NCBI GenBank assembly: GCA_023525975.1
Contig: CM042044.1
Location: 15,300,501-15,364,500 of the forward strand
Direction: 5' to 3'
Length of the DNA stretch: 64,000 nucleotides
DNA from: Smallanthus sonchifolius
Taxonomy: Eukaryota; Streptophyta; Magnoliopsida; Asterales; Asteraceae
Below the pieces are notes generated by a model. The model did no database searches. It saw nothing but the letters and a program-made list of their open reading frames with translations, and was not told the origin of the DNA. How positions within the stretch are numbered: position 1 is the stretch's first letter; the number at the start of each line of letters is the position of its first letter. This document shows, piece by piece, positions 20,661 to 33,076 of the stretch. The position numbers and the translations under genes were made by a program.

Positions 20661-22549
20661 GTAAATTAGGGGGTAGTGGTTTGTTTTATTATTAAGGAAA
20701 TAAATAATTTTATTTATTATACTTTATTTTTGAATTAAACAACTTCATGTAGTACATGGATATATAACCTAATTATTGTTTTAGATTAGGATAGTAAGCG
20801 TTTATTATTCGGATTATATAAAGAAAATATTAAAAAATTAGTAATAAAGATTTAGCATCCGGAAACGATATTTGGAGATAAGATATGATTAAAATTACGT
20901 ATAAATAAGTAATTTAAGTAATAAAATAAAATTATTATTTTTTTAAATTTTCGTTTAAAAAAGTCGTTTTTGTAAACAACTTTTTTGAGAAAATGTATTT
21001 TCGTAAAAATCTCGTTGTTTGAAAACTTTAAATTTTAATTATTTTCTTTTATATAATTTTTTTTCTAAAAATTGTTTTTTATGAAATATTTATTTTTTAA
21101 GACTGATTTTAAAATATTTTATATTTTTAAAAAAAATTATTAAAATTTGTTTTTAAAAAGTGTGTTTTTTTCTTCTAAAAATGGTATAAATAGTATTAAT
21201 ACTATTCAATGTCATCATTTAATAGAAAAAAGATGCGGAAAAATTAGTATGAGGTCAAGTGGAGTACCCACTATTTTCCACATTTTCACACCCCTCCACG
21301 TAAGTGTCACATCAGATTTCACAGCTTTTCCACACTCTCCACATTTGAGGGAAATGGTTCCACATTTTCATATCGCCACGTCATTTTCTTTTTCTAATTT
21401 AATTAATTTTATATAATATAACTCATACTAATAATAATAAGTAGTTTTTATAATTAATAATACTACAAATTAAATTAATAAGATTTATAGCTAGAATTAA
21501 TATAAATGATTTAGTATTTCCACAAGAGTATACTTAAAATTATTGTATGTATGTTCAAGGGTCCTAAGTGAAAAATGAGAAATAAATATTTATGGATCTC
21601 AAACCAGAATTATATTTGGTTTATCCCTATTCTCTCTCATTCCAGACCTCAAGCTTCATCCTTGTTCTCTCTTATTCTTCATCATCGTGATCCTTGGTTT
21701 ATTATTGTAGATCTGGTTTATTGTTGAATATCTTCATCATCGGTCGGTTTTGGTTGAAGATCTTCATCATCGGTCGGTTTTGGTTGGAACAACTACCTCA
21801 CATTTTTCCTCCTTCCACGACATGGAGATCTTCACGTTGTTGGTCCACGCTCGTGGTCCACGCTCGTGGACCACGTCAAGGGGCATGGTGTTCCATGCTT
21901 TCACTGCAGCCATGTCACTACCACGGTGAGTTTCACGAGGGTACTCCCCACAACCTGAGGAGGCCTAAAATTACGCCACGTGGCATCCTAGACTTTTAAT
22001 TATTATATAGTAGGTTAGAATCTCGTGTATTACACGTGTTGAATAAATGCAATGTTATATACTTACTAATAAAATTTTTATCTTTAAAACCCCTTGTATT
22101 ACACGGGTTAAATAAAATATAATATAAAATGTTAACACATCCACTCGTCAAAATATGTTTTTAAAAGATGTATTTTAACGTGACATTTATAAATTATGTT
22201 AAGTTAATTTTTAAAACATTTTTTTCAACTGGTCATTAATTTTTTTATATAATTGATAAATGTTAATTCATATTAAATATCATTTGGTTAATGATATAAT
22301 GACTATCAATGATTAAAGAGTTAAATACGATTTTAGTCCCAATGGTTTGACAAAAATAACAGTTTTGATCCTAAGACATCTTATACTCAAATGGTTCTTT
22401 TTCAATTCTTGGGGAGGGGGGGTGTGTGCTTTAGGCTTTAGATTGAGTTTGACGAGTCGGTTCTAACGTCACTTGAATGCGTTCAATCGGAATTCGTTTG
22501 GGTCGGTTTTCGTGAGTTTTCTCACGAAGATTAGTTTTCTCATAAACTC

Positions 22550-22585
<36 letters not shown>

Positions 22586-22790
22586 TTCAAATGTTAACCT
22601 TATTTTATAAGATAACAATGATAACCATATATCCACCATTGATTGAGTTTGATCAATTATTGATTTCATTTAATGGCAACTTTTTAATTATTAAAAGAAA
22701 AAAATAATTATATTTAACGTAAAATGGTAATTTGGGTAAAACAACATAATTTAATTTAGATAGTCATTAATTAGTCTATCTCCTACCATT
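20661..22790. other. AT-rich DNA without a recognisable gene
   Basis: Mostly long A/T stretches. A (TA)n run is at about 22551-22582, with homopolymer-rich sequence around 20940-21170. The region 21240-22010, with CCACGTGGCATCCTAGACTT near its end, looks like a small non-autonomous element, but I could not find convincing terminal repeats. Confidence 0.6.
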
Positions 22791-23215
22791 TCAAACTTAA
22801 TAATTAAAAGCCCATAAAAATTAATTTAAAATCAAAAAGATCAATAAAATTTTTTAGTTTTACATTAAAATTATACAATAAAATATATACATATAGTAGA
22901 ACATAAAATTCAAGTCAAAGTTTGTTACATATACATACCAACTGTGTTACATATACGTATCAACCATGTTACATATACGTACCACACTTTCTCTCCTACC
23001 GTTTCAAACTTAATAACTAAAAACCTATAAAAATTAATTTAAAACAAAAATGATCAATAAAATATTTTAGTTTTACAATACAATCTTATAAAAAAAATAA
23101 AAATATATTAGAACATATAATTGAAGTCAAAGTTTGTTACATATACATACCAACTGTGTTACACATACGTACTAACCGTGTTACATATACGTACAAACAT
23201 TGTTACATATACGTA
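22791..23215. repeat. 213-bp tandem duplication with nested GTTACATATACGTAC words
   Basis: TCAAACTTAATAAYTAAAA begins copies at 22791 and 23004, 213 bp apart. Each copy ends in three or four units of about 20 bp containing GTTACATATACGTACC. Confidence 0.8.
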
Positions 23216-23810
23216 CCACCCGTCTAAACTTTTCACTAGGGTCCATGTTACTCCTTGCAGAAAGTGGTGCTGATTTGTTGCTTGTTGAAGAAAGCACACC
23301 TCTTTATACCAATTTATTAATATAAATTGGTATGCTAACTTTTTAAACGGCGAAATAGTTCAGTTCAGAAAGCACACACAAAAACTTTACCAGAACAATA
23401 CGCAGAAGGTATAAAGTGCACGAAGAAATTACACACAACACCAAAAACGGCCGAAGATGACTTTCCCGCAACCACCACCTAAACTTACAAAAAAACAGCC
23501 AGCTAGAATAAGATAATTAACTTTCTTGTTTGAATGAGGAAAAGTGGTGAAATTAGTTTTCTTGTTTAAATGAGGAAAAGTGGTGAACTAAATAAATAAA
23601 TTAGGAATTGACTTTCTTGTGTTAAGAGAGAGAATAAGATAATTAAGGAATTTTAAATTAAAACGCATATAAATACCTAAAATAAAATTTGCAAGTTTAC
23701 TCAAATACACTTTTGATAATTAGAAAAATAAATAAATTACAAATTATATGATTGGTTGGATTGTGGTTATCATGGTTATTACCTAAAAATGTGGTTAGTA
23801 TTTGAACCCA

Positions 23811-23877
<67 letters not shown>

Positions 23878-24242
23878 AGGATCAAATAAAAACCCATGTT
23901 TCATGTAAAAACCTTCAAACCCTTCTTATCCAATTACAAGCTGACAACTCACATGTCTAAGATTATTCGTTTGAGGGTATATACGACATTTCACACACTA
24001 ACCTACACTTACCCCATGTGATGTCTGCATTTTGTAAATTCCAATGCTCAAAAGTCATTTTCTCATTTCTCTCTCTATCAAATCAATATCTCAACAAATT
24101 CACCCCAAATTCACAACCATATATGGGGGGCGGGGGGGGGGGGGTTTATGAGTTTGTTCACAACAATATTCTAGCTCTGAAAACTAAAAAACGCTCTCAA
24201 AACACAAAAAAACGCTCACTTTTACGTAAAAAAAACGCTCTC
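23216..24242. other. Non-coding, with a long TA microsatellite and a G run
   Basis: A (TA)n tract of about 58 bp occupies 23814-23872 and a run of about 17 nearly pure G lies at 24126-24145. I see no gene. The sequence from 23873 (GGGTAAGGATCAAATAAAAA) may be the left end of the element carrying the hAT pseudogene. Confidence 0.55.
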
Positions 24243-25129
24243 ATGGCTTCCCCTTTCGCAAGCACTCAAAATTCGGTTGGTGGTTCTACTAGTGATGCCA
24301 CGGTGGTGAGAGTACTTCCTTGCTCCCGATACCAAGAGATATGGGGGTATTTCGATTTATGCGAAATGTCGAACAGTTCGCAAAAAAGCTCATTGCAAAC
24401 GTTGTGGTAAAATTGTGGGTGATGCGGGAAATATCACTTTGAGGAAACATATTGGTAGTAACGCAAAACACACTCATGGTGAAGATCAAACTAAAATTGG
24501 TAGGGATGGAGAAGTTTGACAATACAATGTTGAGAGGGTTCGTGAGAGAATGACACATTTCGTCATTCAAGAATGATTGCCTTTTGATCACTTTGATAAC
24601 CCATGCTTGATGAGGATGATACAAGAGACACTTCAACCGGGTTACACAAATGTAGGTCATTCTACTTTGAGAAAAGATTATTTAAAAATGTGTAAAAGAG
24701 CTAAAAAGAATTAATTTTATGTTTTGAAAATTTAAATACCGGCATTAACTAAAACATGGACGTTTGGTCCGCTCCACATGGTTCACGCGAATCGTACCTT
24801 TGCGTTACCGCACATTGGATTCAACCCGAGTCGTGGCAAATGAAGAAGCGTACGATTGCGTTTGACTATTTTGGATATCCACATATCGGTGAAAACTTAT
24901 TTTATATTTTAGACTAGGTAATTCAAAATTATAAAATTCAACCAAATAACACAAACGCAGTGGAAAAATTAAAAATAAAATATGAACTGCATTGTAACGG
25001 TGTTTTCTTTCATAGTCGATGTGTTGCACACATCATTAACTTGGTTGTGCAAGACGGTCTAAACGTCCAAGAAATAAGAGACGTGAAAGAAAAATTTAAA
25101 GTGATGTTACTAGAAGTTTTTAGCATAAG

Positions 25130-25180
<51 letters not shown>

Positions 25181-25456
25181 AGAAACTTGTGCTAACAAAC
25201 GGATTCCGTCTTTTTAGGTCCGAATTGGGACATACCTACTAGATGGAACTATTGAAAATGTTTGAATCGACTTTATGACAAACGCGGTGGAAAAATTAAA
25301 AATAAAATATGAACTGCATTGTAGCGGTGTTTTCTTTCATAGTCGATGTGTTGCACACATCGTTAACTTGGTTATGCAAGACGGTCTAAACTTCCAAGAA
25401 ATAAGAGACATGAAAGAAAAATTTAAAGTGATGTTACTAGAAGTTTTTAGCATAAG

Positions 25457-25491
<35 letters not shown>

Positions 25492-26640
25492 AGAAACTTG
25501 TGCTAACAAACGGATTTCGTCTTTTTAGTTCCGAATTGGGACATACCTACTAGATGGAACTAGGCATTGAAAATGTTTGAATCGACTTTAAGACAAAGAG
25601 TTACTTTAAAACATTTTCATGATGAACTTGTCCAAAAGAAACGTTGTTCACAAAAAAATTGATAATATAAGTTGGGATACGATCGAGAAACTAACTAATT
25701 TGTTTAAAGTTTTAAAAAATGCAACTACATGTTTATCGAGAGTTTATTATCGCATGTCTTTGCTATTACTTCAACAATTATATTTAATATGTAATAAATT
25801 AAAAGAGTTTGAATATCATGACCCTATTTTTTCAAAAAATGGTAATACCTATGAAAAATAAATTTAAAAAATATTTTTCGGATATGCCTGCCGTTGTTAC
25901 ATGTTCGGCCTCCTTAAACCTAACGATTAATGTAACCGGTGTTGAAACATTAATTGGATCAATATCAGACGATTTAAATAGTACGAGGAGGACCCAAATT
26001 TTGAATCAAAGGCAATAAATGATTTCAATTCGGCTTTTAATAATATGTTTGATTATTATTTACGCAAATATGGTGGAAGTGGTGATTCATCAAATACACG
26101 TGACTCAATGACTTCAGGTTGAAGTTCTAGTAGTTCAAAGAACCCGATGTTAAATTTATTTAACACTTTAAGAAACGAAAATATTAAACGATTTCGTGGA
26201 AGCACACCAAGTAGCGAGCTTGGTAGATATCAAGCTACCGATTTTATTTCAACTCTAAGATCCGAAAAGTTTGAAAACTTTGATATCTAGAGTTGGTGGC
26301 AAGGAAGGGAATCCCAATATCCCATTCTAGCCGCAATGGCTCGTGACCTACTAACCGTCCAAGCTTTCACGGTAGCTTCAGAATCTGCCTTTTCTCTTAG
26401 TGGCAGAGTTTTGTCTATTCGAAGAACGAGGCTTATACCGGAATCTATAGAGATGTGTATTTACTTGAAGGACCATTTGGATGCCGCCAAACGTGTACAA
26501 CATGTTGCAAAACTAGAAGACGAGCTTGACATTGAACAAGAAATACACGAGTTCGAAGTAGAACAAGGGGCGGAGAATCCACTTTCGGATGAAGAACAAG
26601 CTTATGATGAAGCCTAACATATATCAAGCGAAGAAGACTA
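24243..26640 (+). pseudogene. hAT-family transposase pseudogene
   Basis: Scattered frames make up a plant hAT (Ac-like) transposase. In order: a BED-type zinc finger (24384-24483; CKRCGKIVGDAGNITLRKHI) after an N-terminus in another frame; the catalytic-domain start MDVWSAPHGSRESYLCVTAH (from about 24755); the conserved FHSRCVAHIINLVVQDGL (around 25015-25060); middle segments at 25620-26010; and the C-terminal dimerisation region ESAFSLSGRVLSIRRTRL near 26380-26440, with an acidic tail ending at 26617. There are several stops (24518, 26288 and others) and frame changes. A segment of about 325 bp in the middle is tandemly duplicated. No terminal inverted repeats could be assigned. Confidence 0.85.
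24953..25600 (+). repeat. Tandem duplication (~327 bp) inside the hAT pseudogene
   Basis: Copies begin at about 24953 and 25280, both with the exon reading LKIKYELHC.GVFFHSRCVAHI, a (TA)n tract (25133-25173 and 25461-25485) and the TTTTTAGKTCCGAATTGGGA stretch. A few substitutions and the TA length differ. Confidence 0.9.
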
Positions 26641-26696
26641 AAAAGAATAAATATTGACACGAATCTAATAGTTGATCATGTGCTTTTGAACAATCG

Positions 26697-27911
26697 CGTT
26701 AGCCCCGACGTATAAACCACCACCGGCCGGGGTGTGACAGATTGGTATCAGAGCCATGGTTATAGGGAATTAAGTTATTAGAAACCATTGACCTAGGCTA
26801 TAACCTTAGGATACCCTTGTGTGATTATCCTACATATAATCTTAGGTATTACATTGCATGATACAACATGTGTTATCTAATGTGCAATGTTTTTAAAACC
26901 GGACCGGACCGGCCGGCCGGACCGGTCCAACCGGGAACCGGTGCCTCCGGCGGTCCGGTTGCAAATTACAGAGCCGTTTTATAAAAAAACCGGGTGGTCC
27001 GAGCGGTTTAACGGTCGAACCGTGAACCAGCGGTTGAGGCGGTTGAACCAGTGAAAAAGAAAATAAGGTAGAAATGAAGACGAAGACTGAAATTGCAGAT
27101 CGACAGCCAGAAGGTGGTGGAGATGAAGACGAAGACGACGCCGGTAGGATTGCAAATCAATAGCAGCAACCTTGTAGATCGATGATGGAGATGGAGATGG
27201 AGATGAAGATGAAGATGAAGTATAGCAGATCGAGTGGTGCTTATGCTAGTCAACTTTTTTCTCTGATAGATCTACGTTTCTTCTGTAAAAATAATGGGCA
27301 CCATATAGCTTTGAAAATGAGGGTAAGTAAGAAAGCCTTGGAAATGAAAACAATCTTGAAAATGACAAACATTTACAGATAGAAGTTAAGTTTAGTAAAC
27401 TCTAGTAAAAAAATAGTCTAACCATAGTAGGTAGTGTATTAATTACATGTGTTTTTGAATTTTGTTATCTTTGGTTTTTTAAACTTTTTATATATTTTTA
27501 GTCTCATTCTATTTAAAATATTATAAATATTATCTGGTTCTTAAGTCCGGTCCGACCTGGTCGACCGGTCCGACCAGTGAACCAGTAAGGCTACCGGTTC
27601 GCTGTCCGGTCCGGTTCTGAAAAATTGCTAATGTGGTACATTAATTGATAACTTACATGTTTAGAAAGACTACTAATCGTGTGATACCTTATTTACTACA
27701 CTATTTGATTAGTCTGTATAATACCTATTTGATATCACTAAATGCTATCCTAAGTCTTGCCATACACTTATTCATATCTAAAACTTTATACACTTTCATC
27801 TTTACACATCATCACTAACTACTTGCGGAAAATTCAAACTCTTATGCCTAATACCTATAAAATTTTAAAAATCTCGTCAAAGTTTTGAGTTCTGAAAATT
27901 AGTAAAGAACA
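26697..27911 (+). mobile_element. Gypsy LTR terminus, primer site and leader (plus strand)
   Basis: About 40 bp of LTR end (...CGGGGTGTGACA to 26739), then the primer site TTGGTATCAGAGCC at 26742-26755, then Gypsy leader sequence. The leader is interrupted by the MITE at 26885-27627 and ends at the Copia LTR at 27912. The rest of the element is lost. Confidence 0.75.
26885..27627. mobile_element. hAT-type MITE with 8-bp target duplication
   Basis: A 743-bp element flanked by CTAATGTG at 26877-26884 and 27628-27635. The ends are inverted: CAATGTTTTTAAAACCGGAC on the left, and the complement of the right end reads CAATTTTTCAGAACCGGACC. The 8-bp duplication and CA-start inverted ends fit the hAT superfamily. 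The subterminal regions are full of CCGG-containing words (ACCGGTCC, CGGTTCG). No transposase. Confidence 0.88.
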
Positions 27912-28470
27912 TGTTGATGCATATTTTGTGACAGGCACTCTGGATTGAGCTACAACTTTTGTTATTATTTATTTCAGTCTTGTATGTATTTAGTACTTGT
28001 TGTATTTTGTTTATCGAGTTGTAATATGTCTTGTTTATGTCTGAACTTGTATGGTTTTGATATTGTACTAAACAAATACGCAAGGATGAGTTCCTGCGTA
28101 TTTGTCAAGTACAATAGTTATACGTACTTAGCAAGTACGCATGAAGGTTGGTCATGCGTACTTGCTAAATGCGCATGGCCCAGGTCTATAAATAGCATAG
28201 AGTTGTTTCATTTTAACACACAGATGTAATTGCACACACAAGTATGCACATATCAGTATTGTATCAGTCCAGAAGCCATTCAATCTGTTTCTGTACTTGT
28301 TTGAAACACTATGAAATCAATAGACCGTGTATTTATTAGTATCATTTCGTGTTGATTGTCATACATTCATTCTTACATTGTTCCACCTAGTAACAGACAT
28401 TCCTCACCTGTTTACTAGGCTACGTTCTCACACGATATCGATCCGAAACACCCACCCGGGGGGACCTACA
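27912..28470 (+). repeat. Copia 5' LTR (about 559 bp)
   Basis: Starts TGTTGATGC and ends GGGGGACCTACA beside the primer site. TATAAATA at 28187-28194. The 110 bp before it hold GCGTACTT/AAGTACGC inverted repeats. The left border is tentative because there is no second LTR to compare. Confidence 0.65.
28132..28178 (+). promoter_or_regulatory. Inverted repeats just upstream of the Copia TATA box
   Basis: ACGTACTT-AGC-AAGTACGC at 28132-28150 and an imperfect one at 28154-28176 (ATGCGTACTT...ATGCGCAT), followed by TATAAATA at 28187. The CTT-AGC-AAG core equals that of the Gypsy TR-GAG minisatellite. Confidence 0.7.
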
Positions 28471-28472
28471 AG

Positions 28473-28485
28473 TGGTATCAGAGCC
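28473..28485 (+). other. Primer binding site of the Copia element
   Basis: TGGTATCAGAGCC two bases inside the LTR end. The leader to the gag start (28486-28981) contains more GCGTACTT-type words (28783-28915), including an almost perfect 22-bp inverted repeat at 28889-28910. Confidence 0.9.
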
Positions 28486-28981
28486 TTTGCTCTTATTTCC
28501 AACTGTTGTGAGAATGTTAGGAACATATGTCATCCATATGTGTTTCTGTTTACATCTGCATTGGTGATTCTTGAGTCTCATTTCACACATTTGCTCATCT
28601 TGAAAGAATCCCATTCCATCATTGTGTTGTTCTTGTTTTGTTGTTACAATCATCATTTTTCTGTCTATTTCTCAGCCTCGTCACTTGTTCAAATAACATT
28701 GTTCATACACTACAACTTGGTCAAATTATCTTTTGATCAGAACAAGTGGATACAGTTGTCAAAAACCATCTTTCTGTTTCCTACGTACTTAACACAATTC
28801 CTGCGTGCTTAACAATTCCTGCGCACTTGTCATAATTCTTGCGTACTTAAGTTCATGCATATTTATTTGTTCATGCGTACTTATCATCTTGCGCACTTAT
28901 AAGTACGCAAGACCTTTCTGCTTCATACATACTTATTGCCAAATACCCAAGTTTGAAATTCTGATTTCTGAGTCGTACACA

Positions 28982-31737
28982 ATGACAAACCTTCAAAATC
29001 TTAGTAGCATGTTGAATTATGACAACGAAATAGGCACTCCACATAAACCCCCAAAATTAATAAATGTAAATGACTATTCCAACTGGAAAGCTAGATTTGA
29101 GAAATATGTTTTATACACAGATTCAAACATGTGGATACCTATTTTAGAAGGTTATAAACATCCAACCCATGAATTCCTTGGTGAAACCAAACCCAAACCA
29201 ATCTCTAGACTTGATGCTGAAGAAAAGAAAGCATATGATTTAGAAAAGAAGGCACATGGTTCTTTAACCATGCACTAACCCGAGACATATTTCACAGTTT
29301 CAGAGGGTACGATTCCTCGAAAGACTTGTGGAAAGCGTTGGTAAAACGGTTTGAGGGTAACAGTGATGTTAAGAAAAGTAAAAGGGAATTGTTAAGAAAA
29401 CAATAAGAATGTTTCAGATATTTTGAACAAGAATCCATTGATGAACTTATCTCTAGATTCTATCATCTGCAGACTGAACTTAAGTCTTATGAATTAAAAT
29501 ATCCAGATGATGAACTAGTTAAAAAATTCCTTGATGCATTACCCCCCAAATTTGACATGTACACATCCCTTTTAAGAGAAAACTCTAAATTCTTTGAAAT
29601 GACCATTGATGAGGTAATAGGTAAAATCCAAGCACATGACATGAATTTAAGAAAGAAAGAAACCACTAGCAGACCGTTAGTGCAAGAACCGTCAATGTAC
29701 TTTGGAGCCTTTTCCACATCAAAAACCACTGGACCGGGTATTGCTTTGTTTTTCAGGGAATCCTGCACAAGAAGAAGGTAATGGCTGCAATAGTCATACA
29801 TGTTTTGCTGCTACAAGTTCAAATTCACATCAACCAAGAAGTCCAACATCTACACCGACACCTGCTTTTGCAAAGATTGCAGAAGATCATGTAGCGTTGT
29901 TTTCATCATGCATGTTGGCATATGAAAACTTCATTGGTGGCAAACTAACTGATCTAGAAACAATTGAAGAAGATTTCAATTAGGTGGATCCAGATGACAT
30001 GGAAGATATGGATATTCAGTGGAATATGGCCATGATCTTGGGAAGGGCTAAACGGTTTTCGAATAGAACCGGTAGAAAGTTTATCGGTGGACATTCTAAT
30101 GCTAAAATTGGTTTTGATAAATGAAAGGCTAAATGTTACAAATGCCTGATATTTGGACACTTTGCACGAGAGTGTCAGAAAGACAAAGCACCAGCTTCTG
30201 GTTTCACTCAACCAAGTTCAGGAAGCAACCAGAATTACAACAAACAGAGCTTCGGCAACAACCGTAGTCAAAATCAAGGAACTTCATCTAATGCACTGGT
30301 AGCTCAACAGGATGATAGTTACGACTGGGGAGTTCATCTTGAAGATGCCATTGTTGCACACACTCAGATGGGTTTGAGGGCAGAAATCATAGAGATGATC
30401 AAAGCTGAAGAGAGGGAAACAGTTGCTGCTGCAGAGCAACAGGGATCAACATTTGCTTTGATGGCTATTAGAGAAGTATCCAGTTCATTAACTGAGGTAG
30501 ATTCTAATTCTTTTATTGTCATTCCCTGTAATAATTGTTTAAAACTAAAAGGTGAAAATAATAAAATTCAAGATCAACTCGAACCTCTACGTAGTGCAGC
30601 TATAAGCTATAAAGAAAATGAAAAACGTTTTAAAGAATCAATTGAAAAATCTCAGAAAAGATAAACATGATTTTTCAATAAAAATAAGTGAACAACAATT
30701 TCATTTAGATGTTGCCTATAAAGAGTTAGAGAAAAAGAATGTCGAAATAGCCAAACATCATAATGAAATTAGGAAGTTAAGTGGAAAAATTGAGAAATTG
30801 AGAAATTCTCGTTTCATGGTGGAACATTATGAATCGGTTGTAAGACAAGTAAATGGCATAGATTTAGGTACTAATGCCATTCCACCACCAGTTAACGGGA
30901 CATTTGTCAATGGGCCTGTCGACATTGATCTATCCTTTCTTGATGAATCGTCAAGTAAGGATAACACATCTTCAGATGAAGAGTTTTATTCTGACGAATG
31001 TTCAGAAAACAACAAAATTGATGGTATTGTTTCAGAAGAATTGTTTAATGAAACTAAAATCAACAAAAACGTTGTCAACAATCGGGACATAATGTATTTT
31101 AATTGAACCTGATTTAATTGAATCAAATGATAAATTGAAAAAGATGCTTTATGGCGATTTCAAAACCATAAAGCAAGCCAAAAAGGAGACATTTGCCAAT
31201 AAACTTGGAAAGAATTTTCAAGAAAACATTGATAAGCATTACACTCCTAAAATTCAATTAACATCTGGTAAAACTTCACCTGTGGTTTATCAAACTAATT
31301 CTAACAATGGTCAGAATAAACCTTCTACATCCAAAACCAGTGAGCCTTACAGGAGACCTTTCAAAGAAAGAAGGAATTGTTTTCATTGTGGAACATTTGG
31401 ACATATTCTGATGAATTGTCCTTATAAGAATAAAGAGAAAAAGCCCGTTGTTCCAAAACAGGCCGTATTCTTGAAAACTCCACCAAGAAAACAATTCAGA
31501 ACTCAAGTTTCAAAAACTTCAGTCCAGTATATGGTTAAGTCTAAGCCATTTACTGAGAAAAGGGACAAAGAGTCTGTGGTTCCGCGTGTATCTACCTTTG
31601 GTAATACACGATCTTATGAGGTAAGATTGTCTAGACCACAGATGAGGAGACGGAATAAAAGTTTGAGAAAATTAGGACAACAGCTAACAGGTAATCAACT
31701 AAGCAAAACTTTTTCTAACCTTAGAACACCAAATTGA
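28982..31737 (+). pseudogene. gag: Copia gag, broken by stops and shifts
   Basis: Starts at 28982 (MTNLQNLSSMLNYDNE). The N-terminal WKARFEKYVLYTD and the later DELVKKFLDALPPKFDMY (29508-29563) are characteristic of Copia gag. Stops or shifts fall at 29278, 29404-29406 and about 29780, among others. A first CCHC knuckle is at about 30133-30175 (CYKCLIFGHFAREC). A coiled-coil-like Lys/Glu-rich segment lies at 30540-30810, an acidic serine-rich region at 30900-31010, and a second knuckle at 31378-31420 (CFHCGTFGHILMNC). The length (over 850 codons) and the two knuckles are unusually large for Copia and fit the SIRE lineage. Confidence 0.8.
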
Positions 31738-31917
31738 TCAACAAAAACAAATTTGGAGAAAGAAAATAGTTGGTTCTCAATCTTCTAATTCCGACTCACC
31801 AAAAGAGCCACCCGGTTTTGATCACCATGACTGTGAATTAATTGAAGTTGTGTACTTTGAAAAAAAAACGGACGACCCAAGACCACAATGGCTTGGGTCT
31901 CCAAATCTAACTAATTT

Positions 31918-33028
31918 GTGTGATATATGCAGGAACAACCTAGGGGATCGGTTTCTAATCGCTGGTATGTTGATAGTGGTTGTTCCCGGCACATGACAGG
32001 CAACATGGCCTTTCTACAAGAAGTTACACTATTCAGAGGTGGCTATGTGGCCTTTGCAGGCGAGAAAGGTGGAAGTATCACACGTTAAGGCATGGTTACT
32101 AATGGGTGTATTAGTTTTGACAATGTCAACTATTGTGAGCAGTTAAAACACAATTTGTTAAGTGTTTCTCATATGTGTGACAAAGAGTACTTAATGATGT
32201 TAAACAAATCTGAATGTCTGGTTCTCAAGCCTGGTTTCGTGATTCCAGAAGATTGGATTTTGATGCGTGCACCAAGAACAAACGACACGTATCAGATCGA
32301 TATTAGTGTGGCAACAACCACTTCCTCAGTTGCAACATGTTTAATATCTAAAGCAACTGAAATTGACTCAATCTTATGGCATAGGAAACTCGAACACCTG
32401 TCATATAGAAAAATGAATCATCTTGTCCGAAACGGTTTGGTAACCGGTGTTCCTAAATTGAGATTTTCCGTTGTAGATGATTGTATGTCTTGCAAAAAGG
32501 GAAAACAACAACGGAAATCTCATAAGCCAAAGACTCAAAACTCTATTGATCCCCCTTTGGAGCTCTTACATATGGATTTGTTTGGGCCCATAAGTATCAA
32601 GAGTATTGGAGGAAAGTCATACTGTTTGGTTGTTACTGGTGATTATTCACGTTTTTCTTGGATACATTTCTTAGGTACTAAAGATGAGACTGCTGAAATT
32701 CTTCAATATTTGATTCTGAATGTAGAATCCTTATGCAAACTAAAGGTCAGAAGAATTCGGAGTGACAATGGCACCGAATTTAAAAATAATTTTATGTCTC
32801 AAGAAAGGTATTCATCAAGAATTTAGTGCACCATACACTCCTCAGCAGAATGGAGTTGCAGAACGGAAGAACAGAACTCTAATTGACACTGCACGTACAA
32901 TGCTGTCAGATGCCAAGCTTCCAATCATGTTTTGGGCAGAAGCTATTAATACAGCTTGTCACGTATTGAGTAGAGTTCTGGTAGTGAAAAGACATAACAA
33001 AACAAGCTATGAACTAATCAATAATTGA
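31918..33028 (+). pseudogene. pol: Copia protease and integrase remnants
   Basis: The protease active site is readable at about 31960-32000 (RWYVDSGCSRHMTGN). The GAG-pre-integrase zinc-binding region follows in the frame 32092-32826: WHRKLEHLSYRKMNHLVRNG, then CMSCKKGKQQRKS. Integrase catalytic positions: the first Asp in HMDLFGPI, the second in RSDNGTEFKN, and the Glu in the shifted frame after about 32800 (PQQNGVAERKNRTLIDTART). A stop precedes 32092, a frame change lies near 32800 and another stop at 33028. Confidence 0.85.
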
Positions 33029-33076
33029 CCTCCTAAGCTTGACTACCTAATTCCTTTTGGTAGTCCATGTTCTCTA

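Noticed and set aside
21240..22010. Helitron or MULE-type small element
   Set aside because: Some wording looks like a non-autonomous element end, but I found no TIR, no CTRR hairpin end and no target duplication.
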